Source of the DNA: JBKHJA01 sp046538375
Lineage (GTDB): Bacteria > Acidobacteriota > Aminicenantia > Aminicenantales > Aminicenantaceae
Length of the DNA stretch: 32,398 bases
Reading direction: 5' to 3'
Assembly (NCBI GenBank): GCA_046538375.1
Contig: JBKHJA010000020.1
Location: forward strand, 1 to 32,398
Shown here in pieces: positions 7,898 through 16,217 of the stretch. The notes beneath the pieces are model-generated. The model saw only the letters and a list, made by a program, of their open reading frames with translations. It did no database searches and was not told the DNA's origin. Position numbers and translations under genes: made by a program. Every line of letters starts with the position of its first letter. Within the stretch, counting starts at the first letter, position 1.

Positions 7898-9184
7898 CTA
7901 ACGGCTCCAGTCAGGGAGCTTGTTTTCCCCTTTGGAAGTCAAACGCCGCAGGTTGGCGCCATCATAGTCGATGGTGTAGATGTGGATGGTTCCGGTCAGA
8001 TTGGAGGAAAAAACCAGATGCCGGCCGTCAGGTGACCAGCAGGGTGATTCGTTGCGGGCGTTGCTCTCGGTGAGCTTGGTTATCTGGTTTGTCCTCAGGT
8101 TGATGACATAAAGATCGAATATCTGATTCACCCGGGAGACATAGGCGATCCTGTCGCCGGTGGGAGACCAGGCAGGCGCATCATGGTAGCTGCCGCCGAA
8201 GCTGACTCTCCGGACATTGGACCCTTCGGCGTCCATGATATAAATCTGCGGGGTTCCGCCTCTGTCAGAGGTGAAAGCGATTTCCCGGCTGGTCGGCGAC
8301 CAGGAAGGGGCAGTGTCGATAGCTTCATTGAAAGTCAAGCGTCTGATTTTCTCACCCCCGCTGGTGGCCACATAGATTTCAGAATTGCCCTCATCCACTG
8401 TGGAACAGAATGCCAATTTCTTTCCGTCTGGAGAAAAGGCGGCAGCAAAATTTGTCCCTCTGCTGGGGATTTCTTTTATTTCTCCTTCAAAAGGATTCAG
8501 GATGTACAGGCTGGCCTTATGGTTTCTGTAGGAAGTATAGGCAATCCTTTTTCCGTCTGCCGACCAGGCAGGCATGTAGTCCTTTACCCGGTTGAATGTC
8601 AGGCGGGTTTGATTATGACCGTCGTAGTCCATCATGTACAGCTCGTCATTGCCGTCCCTGTTCGATATAAAGACGATCTTGGAGGTGAAAATTGTCTTTT
8701 CTCCGTAGATTTTCATCATTTCATCGGCCAGCTTATGAGCCACCAATCTGGTAAGAGATCCTTCCGCCTGGTAGCGCTTCCCGAAGATAAAACGACCTGC
8801 CTTGACATCATATATTTTTCCTTCAAACAGAAAATTTTCTCCCTGCTGGGAGGAGAATTCACCCACCACCAGGATCTTGGCCTGGATGGATTCCCAATCC
8901 TTGAAGAATATTTTCTTTGGATTCAAAGGTCTGATGTAATGGTAGTAGCTTTCGGGCAGAGGCTGGAACACCCGGCTGAACTCTAAATCGTTCAGCAGGA
9001 TTTGATGGAGCTCCTGGGCAGCTTGAGAGGTCTCCTCAGAGGAGCTTTGGACTATAAAATCAGGTAAGGCCACCGGGATTTTGGGCATGCCTTCTTTTAT
9101 GCTCAAAACCACTTCCTGTTGAGGATAGAGGAGAAGGATAAGGAAGATGAGACTCAATCCGCAGAGAATGATTTTGGTTTTCAT
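7898..9184 (-). CDS. tolB: Tol-Pal system beta-propeller protein TolB
   Basis: A 428-residue periplasmic protein with an N-terminal signal peptide (MKTKIILCGLSLIFLILLLYP). Residues about 25-165 are the TolB N-terminal domain (IPVALPDFIVQSSSEETSQ, LAHKLADEMMKIYGE). From about 170 there are five PD40 propeller repeats, each with a W/FSPDG-like turn (AWSADGKRIAYTS, AFSPDGKKLAFCS, SWSPTSREIAFTS, AWSPTGDRIAYVS, CWSPDGRHLVFSS). TolB binds Pal and passes energy state from TolA. Its ATG overlaps the tolA stop codon (ATGA), so the two are translationally coupled. Confidence 0.95.
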   Translation of the reverse strand: MKTKIILCGLSLIFLILLLYPQQEVVLSIKEGMPKIPVALPDFIVQSSSEETSQAAQELHQILLNDLEFSRVFQPLPESYYHYIRPLNPKKIFFKDWESIQAKILVVGEFSSQQGENFLFEGKIYDVKAGRFIFGKRYQAEGSLTRLVAHKLADEMMKIYGEKTIFTSKIVFISNRDGNDELYMMDYDGHNQTRLTFNRVKDYMPAWSADGKRIAYTSYRNHKASLYILNPFEGEIKEIPSRGTNFAAAFSPDGKKLAFCSTVDEGNSEIYVATSGGEKIRRLTFNEAIDTAPSWSPTSREIAFTSDRGGTPQIYIMDAEGSNVRRVSFGGSYHDAPAWSPTGDRIAYVSRVNQIFDLYVINLRTNQITKLTESNARNESPCWSPDGRHLVFSSNLTGTIHIYTIDYDGANLRRLTSKGENKLPDWSR

Positions 9185-9996
9185 TTTGAATGCTCGAATA
9201 TAAGATGAATACCCAAATACTGTTCTGTGTACTCCTTGGGCAAAGGGGGGAAAGGAGCGGCTGACTGGATAGCCCGCAGAGCAGAGAGATCAAGGGACCT
9301 TACCCCGCTGGACTCCTCGATTTTTAAGTCTGAAACAGACCCGCTTCTGTAGATTTTAAAGAACACTGTAGTCTGGAAATTTCCTCTCATTCCCGGATCA
9401 ACCAGGGAAGTGAACCAGTTGCTGGAGACCCGGTCGATAATGATCTGGAGATAGTAGGTGAAGGGGAAGCTGGAAAGGCCAATCTGAGAAGAATAGGTGG
9501 ATTGGAATCCGGTCCCTCCTCCTTTGCCGGTGCCCACTCCAATCCTCACTCCCGAACCAGATCCTTCCCCTTTGCCTGCTGCAGCCTCTTTCTGGGTAGA
9601 AGAGGGTCTGGTTTCTTCCTTTTTTTGAATCACTGTTTTTTTCTTTTCCTGAGATGCGGTCTCTTTTTCGGGCTTCTCCACCGGGTGCCTCAGGGAGGGA
9701 GATCTTTCCTTCTCCGGTTTTTGGGGTGTGGTCAAATCTCTCAGGGTTTCTCTTCGGGGAATTTCTGTTTCGGCGGATTTTTCTTCTCCTCCCCCTCCTG
9801 CACCTCCAGGAAGTCCTCCTCCGCCACCACCTGGAAGGGAAATGACGTTAACATAATGGACCATGCCTTTCCGGGAAGGTTTAGGGAAATAGGGAGAAAG
9901 GATGATCAGCAGGAACAGAATCAGATGAGAAATTAAGGAGAAAATCACGGCCTTCTTGAAGGCAGTGTAGTCTCTCTCCAGGGCACTCAGTCTCAT
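9181..9996 (-). CDS. tolA: TolA-like energy transducer (TonB C-terminal family)
   Basis: A 271-residue protein anchored by one membrane segment (residues about 16-36). A Gly-rich run follows (GGGGGGLPGGAGGGG, about 55-70), then a charged Pro/Glu/Lys-rich periplasmic stalk, a second Gly-rich patch, and a C-terminal TonB/TolA-type domain from about 185 (YYLQIIIDRVSSNWFTSL, TTVFFKIYRSGSVSDLKIEESSG). It should link TolQ/TolR in the inner membrane to TolB/Pal. I call it TolA from its place between tolR and tolB; from sequence alone TonB is also possible. Start and stop each overlap the neighbouring gene by four bases. Confidence 0.85.
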   Translation of the reverse strand: MRLSALERDYTAFKKAVIFSLISHLILFLLIILSPYFPKPSRKGMVHYVNVISLPGGGGGGLPGGAGGGGEEKSAETEIPRRETLRDLTTPQKPEKERSPSLRHPVEKPEKETASQEKKKTVIQKKEETRPSSTQKEAAAGKGEGSGSGVRIGVGTGKGGGTGFQSTYSSQIGLSSFPFTYYLQIIIDRVSSNWFTSLVDPGMRGNFQTTVFFKIYRSGSVSDLKIEESSGVRSLDLSALRAIQSAAPFPPLPKEYTEQYLGIHLIFEHSK

Positions 9997-10427
9997 TTTC
10001 TCTCTTCGATTTCTAAAGGCTCCACCACCAGTCCCACCACTTCCACTCCCGCCTTTTTGACAATGTCTAAAATCCGGATCACAAATCCATAGGTCAGACT
10101 CTCATCGGCCCTGATGAACACGATTTTTTTGTCTTTGCCCAGGAAATACTCTTTGAGCTTTTGCTCCAGCAGGAACTGGTTGATCACCGAATCCTGGATA
10201 TGGATATAGCGGTCCTTGCTTACGGTCAAGGTCAGTCCTTCTTCTGCTGGAGCCGATTCTGTCTCTGCCTGAGGCAGGTTGATTCCGATTCCTGACTGCA
10301 TCATGGGAGCGGTGACCATGAAAATAACCAGAAGCACCAGCATCACATCCACAAAGGGAGTGACATTGATTTCAGATAGAGAGGTTCCTATCTGTCTTTT
10401 GGTGACGGGATGGGTTCTAAGAGCCAT
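9993..10427 (-). CDS. tolR: Biopolymer transport protein TolR/ExbD
   Basis: A 144-residue ExbD-family protein. It has a short cytoplasmic N-terminus, one membrane helix (residues about 22-44) starting INVTPFVDVMLVLLVIFMV, and a periplasmic domain with DKKIVFIRADESLTYGFVIRILD. Asp27 in the helix is the conserved proton-path residue of TolR and ExbD. With TolQ it forms the proton-driven motor that powers TolA. The start lies 11 bases inside tolQ and the stop overlaps the tolA start, so tolQRAB is tightly coupled. Confidence 0.93.
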   Translation of the reverse strand: MALRTHPVTKRQIGTSLSEINVTPFVDVMLVLLVIFMVTAPMMQSGIGINLPQAETESAPAEEGLTLTVSKDRYIHIQDSVINQFLLEQKLKEYFLGKDKKIVFIRADESLTYGFVIRILDIVKKAGVEVVGLVVEPLEIEERK

Positions 10428-11079
10428 AGATTCTTTCTGCTAAATTTAAAAATTCTAGAGAAAAATCCTCCATATCTGTGATCTGGTCTTTTATGCGGTG
10501 GAGAAAATGGTTGTAAGCAATGACTGCGGGGACAGCCGCGAAAAGGCCGGCGGCAGTGGCGATGAGGGCTTCTGCAATTCCAGGGGCCACTGTGACCAAG
10601 CTGGCAGAACGCACTATGCCGATATTATGGAAGGCATCCATGATTCCCCACACTGTTCCAAAAAGGCCTATGAAGGGGGTCACACTTCCGGTGGTGGCCA
10701 AGAAGCTCATCATTTTCTCCAGTCTGGAGATTTCGCGGTTTGAGGCTTTGAGGAGAGCACGGTTAACGCTCTCCAGTTTGGCCGTGGTGAGAGAAGGGGC
10801 GGGATTGGATTTTTTCTGGTATGAGAGTTCTTTGAATCCCGAAAGAAAAAGCGATGCCAGGGGGCTGGATGTGTAGCGCCGGGCAGCCTGGTTGACTTCA
10901 GAAAGGTTCCGGCTCCTTCTGAACACATTCAAAAATTTTTGAGATTGCCGGGAAGCGGATTTCAATGTGCTTCTCTTGAAGAAAATGATGGACCAGGAGA
11001 AAACAGAGAAAAGAATGAGGACCAGAATCACCACCTGAACCACCACCCCCGCCTCTAAAATAAGCCTGAAGAAATTCAT
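10417..11079 (-). CDS. tolQ: Proton channel protein TolQ/ExbB
   Basis: A 220-residue MotA/TolQ/ExbB-family protein with the expected three membrane helices. The first begins at the N-terminus (VVVQVVILVLILFSVFSW); the second and third lie about residues 130-200 around TTGSVTPFIGLFGTVWGIM and VAPGIAEALIATAAGLFAAVPAVIAYN, the family signature. I chose the ATG at 11079. An upstream in-frame GTG at 11103 would overlap the likely -10 element at 11094-11099 and so probably is not transcribed. No Shine-Dalgarno sequence precedes the ATG, in line with a very short leader. It heads the tol-pal operon. Confidence 0.9.
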   Translation of the reverse strand: MNFFRLILEAGVVVQVVILVLILFSVFSWSIIFFKRSTLKSASRQSQKFLNVFRRSRNLSEVNQAARRYTSSPLASLFLSGFKELSYQKKSNPAPSLTTAKLESVNRALLKASNREISRLEKMMSFLATTGSVTPFIGLFGTVWGIMDAFHNIGIVRSASLVTVAPGIAEALIATAAGLFAAVPAVIAYNHFLHRIKDQITDMEDFSLEFLNLAERIYGS

Positions 11080-11093
11080 GATTTTCGAATCAA

Positions 11094-11122
11094 AAAGTAG
11101 CACATGCCAGGGTTATTGTCAA
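11094..11122 (-). promoter_or_regulatory. Probable promoter of the tol-pal operon
   Basis: On the minus strand TTGACA (11117-11122), a 17-base spacer and TACTTT (11094-11099, only three of six consensus bases). The predicted transcript start near 11087 leaves a leader of about eight bases before the tolQ ATG at 11079. The -35 is perfect and the spacing ideal, but the -10 is weak. Confidence 0.4.
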
Positions 11123-11233
11123 TAAACCCCTCCCCTGTTAAAGCATTTCCATTTCCGTGATAGTCTCAGGAGAAGTCAGGTCAGCAGATGAGGAAGCCAT
11201 CCGGAGGCGAGCGGGCACGGTTCCTCTCCGCAG

Positions 11234-11320
11234 AAAATGGGGACATGTACCAATTTCAGCCAATTTCTATCATATTTAATACTAAATCAACCACAGGAAT
11301 TGGTAACGTGTCCCCATTTT
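11234..11320. repeat. GGGGAC palindromic repeat, copy 1
   Basis: The ends are AAAATGGGGACATGTACCAA and, inverted, AATTGGTAACGTGTCCCCATTTT, an imperfect inverted repeat of about 22 bases with a loop of about 40. A copy of the whole unit, including the loop (CCAATTTCTATCAT then TTAATACTAAAT), is at 32311-32393. A shorter conserved block, AAGCATTTC...TTTCCGTGATAG, lies before both copies (from about 11142 here), so the unit may be longer. It sits between the divergent tolQ and ktrB promoters. Repeats like this often belong to REP-type elements moved by IS200-like transposases, but no transposase is present here. Confidence 0.7.
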
Positions 11321-11348
11321 CTTTATGACCAAAGAAATAGGGGGGGAA

Positions 11349-11366
11349 CTCCGGTTTTGACCGGAG
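11349..11366. promoter_or_regulatory. Perfect 7-bp dyad next to the ktrB -35 element
   Basis: CTCCGGT, TTTG, ACCGGAG: a perfect inverted repeat that ends two bases before the -35 hexamer of the ktrB promoter. The position is typical for an activator or repressor site. The protein that would bind is unknown. It could also form a short hairpin in any transcript that reads through from upstream. Confidence 0.4.
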
Positions 11367-11367
11367 A

Positions 11368-11396
11368 TTGACAAAGTCCTGGTGAAGTAATAGATT
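11368..11396 (+). promoter_or_regulatory. Promoter of ktrB-ktrA
   Basis: TTGACA (11368-11373), a 17-base spacer and TAGATT (11391-11396, four of six). The predicted transcript start near 11403 gives a leader of about 47 bases that holds a strong Shine-Dalgarno sequence and a six-codon open frame (11427-11447). The rest of the 11104-11449 gap holds the palindromic repeat and the tolQ promoter. Confidence 0.6.
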
Positions 11397-11449
11397 TGAT
11401 AATCCCAGGGAGGCCTTGAATTTTTCATGATTCATAAAAGGAGGTAAAA

Positions 11450-12787
11450 ATCAGGAAAGAGAAGACATTCCAGCCAGCCCAGGTTCTGGCTGTCACCTTC
11501 TTGGCCGCTATTCTGGTGGGAACCGGACTTCTTATGCTTCCTTTCACCACCTTCTCCGGCCGTATTTCTTTGGTTGATGCCCTGTTTACAGCCACCTCTG
11601 GAATTTGTGTCACCGGACTCATCGTCAAGGACACAGCCACCTATTTCACGCCTGCCGGCCAGATGATCATTCTTTTTCTTTTTCAACTGGGAGGATTGGG
11701 AATCATGACTTTTTCCACCCTGATCATGCTGGTGGCGGGAAAGAAAATCTCCATAAAGGACAGAATCATCATTCAGGAAGGATTTCATCATGCCGGATAC
11801 AGGGATGTGAAGTCCATCATCAAAAATATTTTCTACTTCACCATGGCCCTGGAGCTGGCCGGGACTCTGTCCTTTTTCCTCAGGTGGCAGAGAGAATTCT
11901 CCTGGCTGAAAGCTCTTTTTTATTCTGTATTTCATTCCATCTCCGCTTTCTGCAACGCCGGTTTTGTTCTTTTCAGCAACAGCTTCATGGGTTACAGAGA
12001 TGATGCTTGGATCAACACCACTCTCATCATCTTGATCGTGGTGGGAGGACTGGGATTTTTAGTCATCGATGGAGCCAGAGATGCACTCTTGGGTCTGATC
12101 AAAAGGAAAAAGACCAAAGTCTCCCTTCATACCAAATTGGTGCTTTCTTTGACCCTGATGCTCATCGTCTTTTCTTTGGTTTTGTTTCTTATCATAGAAT
12201 GGAATCAGTCATTGAGAGGTTTCGGGACCAAAGGGAAGATTTTCTCCTCCCTTTTTCAAATCATCACTCCCCGCACAGCCGGATTCAACACCATGGATTT
12301 GAATTCACTGGGTTTTGCCGTTGTTTTTCTTTTGATCATGCTGATGTTTATCGGTGCCTCTCCCGGGTCAACGGGTGGGGGAGTGAAGACCAGCACCATC
12401 GGGGTGATCTTTGCTTTCATCAAGTCCAGAATTCAGGCCCGTGAATCGGTGGGTCTGTTTTACAGGACTTTTCCCCTGGAAATGGTGACTAAAGCTTTTA
12501 CTTTGGTCAGCTTGGCGGCAGCCCTCATTTTTCTATCCTCCTTTATCCTTCTTCTGACTCAGCCCCAGGCGAGCATGAGAGAGGTTTTGTTTGAAGTTTT
12601 TTCTGCTTTCGGCACAGTGGGTTTGTCTTTGGGGCTGACCCCAAAATTGACACCCCTGGGCAAGATTGTGATTGTGATCACCATGTATATAGGGCGCATC
12701 GGGCCGTTGACCCTGCTCTATGCTTTCAGCAAGGAAAAGGCCTACGGGCGATTTGAATACGAAGAAGAAACTGTTATGATAGGTTAG
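11450..12787 (+). CDS. ktrB: Potassium uptake channel subunit KtrB/TrkH
   Basis: A membrane protein of about 445 residues from the TrkH/KtrB family, which moves potassium with or without sodium. All four selectivity-filter loops are visible: TSGICVTGLIV, HSISAFCNAGFVLF, TPRTAGFNTMD and FSAFGTVGLSLGLTP, spread over eight membrane segments. The ktrA gene follows after 21 bases. The start is odd. The frame is closed by TAA at 11435-11437 and has no ATG, GTG or TTG before 11501, which would cut into the first helix. AGGAGG at 11439-11444 stands five bases before ATC at 11450, giving I/M-RKEKTFQPAQVLAV, the length expected for the family. So either ATC starts translation or one base is wrong in the assembly. 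Confidence 0.9.
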   Translation: MRKEKTFQPAQVLAVTFLAAILVGTGLLMLPFTTFSGRISLVDALFTATSGICVTGLIVKDTATYFTPAGQMIILFLFQLGGLGIMTFSTLIMLVAGKKISIKDRIIIQEGFHHAGYRDVKSIIKNIFYFTMALELAGTLSFFLRWQREFSWLKALFYSVFHSISAFCNAGFVLFSNSFMGYRDDAWINTTLIILIVVGGLGFLVIDGARDALLGLIKRKKTKVSLHTKLVLSLTLMLIVFSLVLFLIIEWNQSLRGFGTKGKIFSSLFQIITPRTAGFNTMDLNSLGFAVVFLLIMLMFIGASPGSTGGGVKTSTIGVIFAFIKSRIQARESVGLFYRTFPLEMVTKAFTLVSLAAALIFLSSFILLLTQPQASMREVLFEVFSAFGTVGLSLGLTPKLTPLGKIVIVITMYIGRIGPLTLLYAFSKEKAYGRFEYEEETVMIG

Positions 12788-12808
12788 AGAAAAAGGAGAT
12801 TTGAAGCC

Positions 12809-13465
12809 ATGAAATTTGCTGTGATCGGAATGGGAAGTTTCGGATCCAACGTGGCCAAAACTCTATATGAAAAAGGAAACGAAGTTTTGGCCGTGGATGT
12901 GGATAAAGAAAAGATCGAAGAAGTCAAAAATTTCGTCTCTCATGCGGTGAGCATGAACGCGGCCGATAAAGAAAACCTTCAGGCCCTGGAGATTCAGGAG
13001 ATGGATGTGGTGGTGGTCAGTTTGGGTCCGGAGATGGAAGCGCCTATCCTCACTGTTCTTTACCTGCATGAGATAGGCGCCAAGCGGATCATAGCCAAAG
13101 CTTTAACCGAGGATCATGCCAAAGTGCTGGAGGCAGTGGGAGCGACAGAGGTGATCTACCCCGAAAAGGACATGGCCGTAAGAACAGCTTTGAGATTGAA
13201 CAATCCTAATGTCCTGGAATACCTTCCTCTTGTATCCGGTTTTCAAATACAGGAAATAGCTCCTCCTGAAAAATTCATCGGCAAAAGCCTCAGAAAGCTG
13301 GATTTAAGAAACAAATACGGAATTCAGGTCATCGCCATAAAAGAGCTTATTCCTGAAAAGATAACCTTTATCCCTAAAGCAGATTTTGTGATAAAAGACA
13401 GCGACATCTTGGTGATCATGGGCGAAGAGAAAGCGATGGCCAAGATAAACGCTGTCAAGTCTTGA
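12809..13465 (+). CDS. ktrA: Potassium channel regulatory subunit KtrA (TrkA family)
   Basis: A 218-residue cytoplasmic RCK protein that gates KtrB by binding nucleotide. Residues 1-135 are a Rossmann fold with GMGSFG at the start and the acidic VDVDKEKI at the end of the second strand. Residues about 140-218 are a TrkA C-terminal domain (IGKSLRKLDLRNKYGIQVIAIK, DSDILVIMGEEKAM). AGGAGA lies nine bases before the ATG. The size and single RCK unit fit KtrA rather than the double-size TrkA of Escherichia coli. It forms an operon with ktrB and converges on the helicase gene. Confidence 0.93.
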   Translation: MKFAVIGMGSFGSNVAKTLYEKGNEVLAVDVDKEKIEEVKNFVSHAVSMNAADKENLQALEIQEMDVVVVSLGPEMEAPILTVLYLHEIGAKRIIAKALTEDHAKVLEAVGATEVIYPEKDMAVRTALRLNNPNVLEYLPLVSGFQIQEIAPPEKFIGKSLRKLDLRNKYGIQVIAIKELIPEKITFIPKADFVIKDSDILVIMGEEKAMAKINAVKS

Positions 13466-13656
13466 CCCCCCTCCCAATTTTCCCGGCGGGCTGTTTTGAA
13501 TTCACCTTTTAAAATCAGCGCTGCCCCTGGGTCGATTGCCAAAACCATATCTGAAAACCGGCTCCGCAGCCACTGCCGGCAGCCAATATCCTCCATGATT
13601 TGCCTGTTATGGATAGAGTGGGGAAAAGAAAAACAACTGTGCTCTTTTTATCAGAA

Positions 13657-16002
13657 TCAGAGGAGCTTCTGGAGTACGGCCGAGGCCACCTGCTTGGCCT
13701 GCTGTCCGCTTGCTTTGGCAGGCCCCACGCAGGAGGGGCATCCTTCCTGGCAGGGGCAGACTTGGATGGTTTTGAGGCCCTGTCGGAGAAGCTTTTTTTC
13801 CAGGTCGAAAAGTGAAGGGCTCAATCCTATGCCGCCAGGGTAGTTGTCGTAGATAAAGATATTGGGCTCGAACTCCACATTTTGTGGAAAAATGCTCTGG
13901 TCCTGGCGGGCAGCTTGGCGGGAGATATGGCGCGGAGGGATGGATTTTCCGGTGGTATTATCCCCGATAGAGATCCCGATATCGTGGAGATCGCACATCA
14001 TGAATATAGGGGAGATGTGATGGAAAAGATAAGCCAGGCCAAAAAGCCCGTTGATTTTCTGTTCAGAAGAAAAAGGAAGGGCATGGAACACTTCCGAGGG
14101 GATGGTCAGCCAATAGGCGGTGGTGTGCATCTCGTTTTGAGGAAGGCTGAGATCCCCGGACCCCACGTTTTCCATGGTGTAGAATTTGATTTTTTTAAAG
14201 CCCACCACTTGAGTGGCCACATGGACCTCGCCATGGGAAATACCGCATTTCTCCAGATTTTTCTGGTTGAACACATCCAGGATTTTGATCTTGGTGTAAT
14301 CGATGGCGTCGGTGAAATAATCTGAATCGGTCTTTTTGACAAAAGCTTTGCGCTGCTGGTAATCGAGCTTTTCCACATGATACTGCTCTCCCTCGCAGAT
14401 ATAAATTGCCTTGGGATGGAGAGTGGTCAGAGCGGAGGAAAAATCGACTTCAGCCACAGCTTTTGGCTTTCCGGTGGTGTCCACCACTACAAAATTGTCA
14501 GAGCTTATGCTTCTGAGGCTCACTTCATCGGCAGGATAGGCTTCAGATGTCCAGAACCATTTGCCTTTGGAGTGATGAATAAGATTTTCCTCTTCTAAGA
14601 ATTTGAGAATTTCGCTGATATCCGCGTTTCCGAATTTTTCTCCATCTTTGAAAGGAAGCTCGAAAGCGGCGCATTCGATATGACTGACCAGGATGGAGAG
14701 ATTGTCAGGATTGATCAGGGCTTTTTCTGGATTTTTAGAAAAAAAGTAGTCGGGATTATTGACTATAAACTGATCCAAGGGAGAGCTTGAGGCCACCAGA
14801 ACAGACGCTGATCTGCCCGCTTTGCGGCCGGCCCGGCCGGCCCTCTGCCAAGTGCTGGAGATGGTCCCGGGATAACCGGCCAGAACAGCCACATCCAGAC
14901 TTCCGATATCAATACCCAATTCCAGAGCGTTGGTGGAGACCACACCTCTTATTTTTCCTTCTCTCAGGAGTTTTTCGATTTCTCTTCTTTTGAGAGGAAG
15001 ATAACCTCCTCTGTATCCTCGGATAAGCCCTTCATCCTGGACTCTTTTTTCGAGGTCCTGCTTGAGGTAGGTGACCAGGACTTCGGTGATCAGACGGCTC
15101 TGGGCAAAGACGATAGTCTGAAGGCTGTTTTGGAGGAATATGGAGGCTACCCGCCTGGATTCATTGACATAAGAACGGCGGATCCCCAGGGATTCGTTGA
15201 CCACCGGAGGGTTATAGAAGATGAAATATTTTTCTCCCTGGGGTGCTCCGTTTTTGTCCACCAGACTGACCGGCTCTTCGGTCATTTTTTCGGCTATTTC
15301 CGCAGGGTTGGCGATGGTGGCTGTGGAGAGGATGAACTGGGGTCGGCTTCCGTAAAACTTGGCTATCCTCTTCAGTCTTCTCAACACATTGGCCAGATGG
15401 CTGCCAAAGATGCCCCTGTAGTTGTGAAGTTCGTCGATGACTATGTATTTGAGATTCTCGAAAAGTTTTATCCATTTGGTATGGTGAGGAAGGATTCCGG
15501 TATGGAGCATATCAGGATTGGTGAGGATGATATGCCCACGGGCTCTTATGGCTTTTCTGGCGTCCTGAGGAGTGTCGCCGTCATAAGTAAATATCCTTAT
15601 TTCCTGGGGGAGGAGATGGATGGTTTTATCCAGTTCAGCTCTCTGGTCTTGGGAGAGGGCTTTGGTGGGGAAAAGATAGATAGCTCGACAAGAAGGATTT
15701 TTGAGCAAGGCGTCAAGCACAGGAAGATTATAGCAGAGGGTTTTTCCGGAGGCGGTGGGAGTAACCACCACCATGTTTTTTCCTTCCTGAAGAAGTTTCC
15801 AGGAGAGGTGCTGATGGGTGTAGAGCTTTGAAAATCCCTTTTTTTGGAGGGCTTTGATCAGGGCGGGATGGATTTCTGGAGGGTAATCCTGGTAGTGCCC
15901 GGGTTGAGGGGGAAGACGTTTTATGGTGCGCAGGGAGCCGCTTTTGAGTCCGGTTTCCTTTAAGTACTGGAGGGATTTCGAAAGATGCTCTTCTCTATTC
16001 AT
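13657..16002 (-). CDS. mrfA: DEAD/DEAH-box helicase, MrfA (YprA/Hrq1) family
   Basis: A 781-residue superfamily 2 helicase. Motifs in order: Walker A TPTASGKT (81-88), TNPDMLHTGIL, Walker B as DELH (190-193), LSTATIANP, LGIDIGSLD and QRAGRAGR. The C-terminal half is the DUF1998-type domain with four cysteines in CPCQEGCPSCVGP (C749, C751, C755, C758), which bind metal in MrfA. In Bacillus subtilis MrfA works with the nuclease MrfB in UvrABC-independent repair of mitomycin crosslinks. No mrfB is next to it here; the gene stands alone, converging with ktrA and diverging from uvrA. The ATG at 16002 fits family length and a promoter at 16026-16054. Confidence 0.92.
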   Translation of the reverse strand: MNREEHLSKSLQYLKETGLKSGSLRTIKRLPPQPGHYQDYPPEIHPALIKALQKKGFSKLYTHQHLSWKLLQEGKNMVVVTPTASGKTLCYNLPVLDALLKNPSCRAIYLFPTKALSQDQRAELDKTIHLLPQEIRIFTYDGDTPQDARKAIRARGHIILTNPDMLHTGILPHHTKWIKLFENLKYIVIDELHNYRGIFGSHLANVLRRLKRIAKFYGSRPQFILSTATIANPAEIAEKMTEEPVSLVDKNGAPQGEKYFIFYNPPVVNESLGIRRSYVNESRRVASIFLQNSLQTIVFAQSRLITEVLVTYLKQDLEKRVQDEGLIRGYRGGYLPLKRREIEKLLREGKIRGVVSTNALELGIDIGSLDVAVLAGYPGTISSTWQRAGRAGRKAGRSASVLVASSSPLDQFIVNNPDYFFSKNPEKALINPDNLSILVSHIECAAFELPFKDGEKFGNADISEILKFLEEENLIHHSKGKWFWTSEAYPADEVSLRSISSDNFVVVDTTGKPKAVAEVDFSSALTTLHPKAIYICEGEQYHVEKLDYQQRKAFVKKTDSDYFTDAIDYTKIKILDVFNQKNLEKCGISHGEVHVATQVVGFKKIKFYTMENVGSGDLSLPQNEMHTTAYWLTIPSEVFHALPFSSEQKINGLFGLAYLFHHISPIFMMCDLHDIGISIGDNTTGKSIPPRHISRQAARQDQSIFPQNVEFEPNIFIYDNYPGGIGLSPSLFDLEKKLLRQGLKTIQVCPCQEGCPSCVGPAKASGQQAKQVASAVLQKLL

Positions 16003-16025
16003 GTCAGCAGTGATGGGACAATCCT

Positions 16026-16054
16026 ATATTATTATGAGTCTTTGCGTTGGTCAA
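16026..16054 (-). promoter_or_regulatory. Promoter of the MrfA-type helicase gene
   Basis: On the minus strand TTGACC (16049-16054), a 17-base spacer and TAATAT (16026-16031, four of six). The transcript would start about 17 bases before the ATG at 16002. No clear Shine-Dalgarno sequence is present. Confidence 0.45.
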
Positions 16055-16072
16055 CATCCACAAGCAAAAAAA

Positions 16073-16093
16073 TTTATAACCTGCAGTTATAAA
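16073..16093. other. AT-rich perfect hairpin
   Basis: TTTATAAC, CTGCA, GTTATAAA: an 8-bp perfect inverted repeat with A or T runs on both sides. Read on the minus strand it is followed by a run of seven T, so it could act as a weak terminator. It could equally be an operator just upstream of the helicase promoter. Confidence 0.35.
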
Positions 16094-16217
16094 AAAGTGA
16101 AAAAAAGCCGAAAACATGACTGTCAGTAAAGTTTACCGCCGCTTCCTCCAGAAGATCAGATTTTAGGTCTTGTTTGTACACCAGCGTTTCTTTAGAGGAA
16201 CTTATTTTATCGCGTCG

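Noticed and set aside
8183..8986. 267-codon plus-strand open frame
   Set aside because: Antisense to the tolB propeller repeats; no motif of its own.
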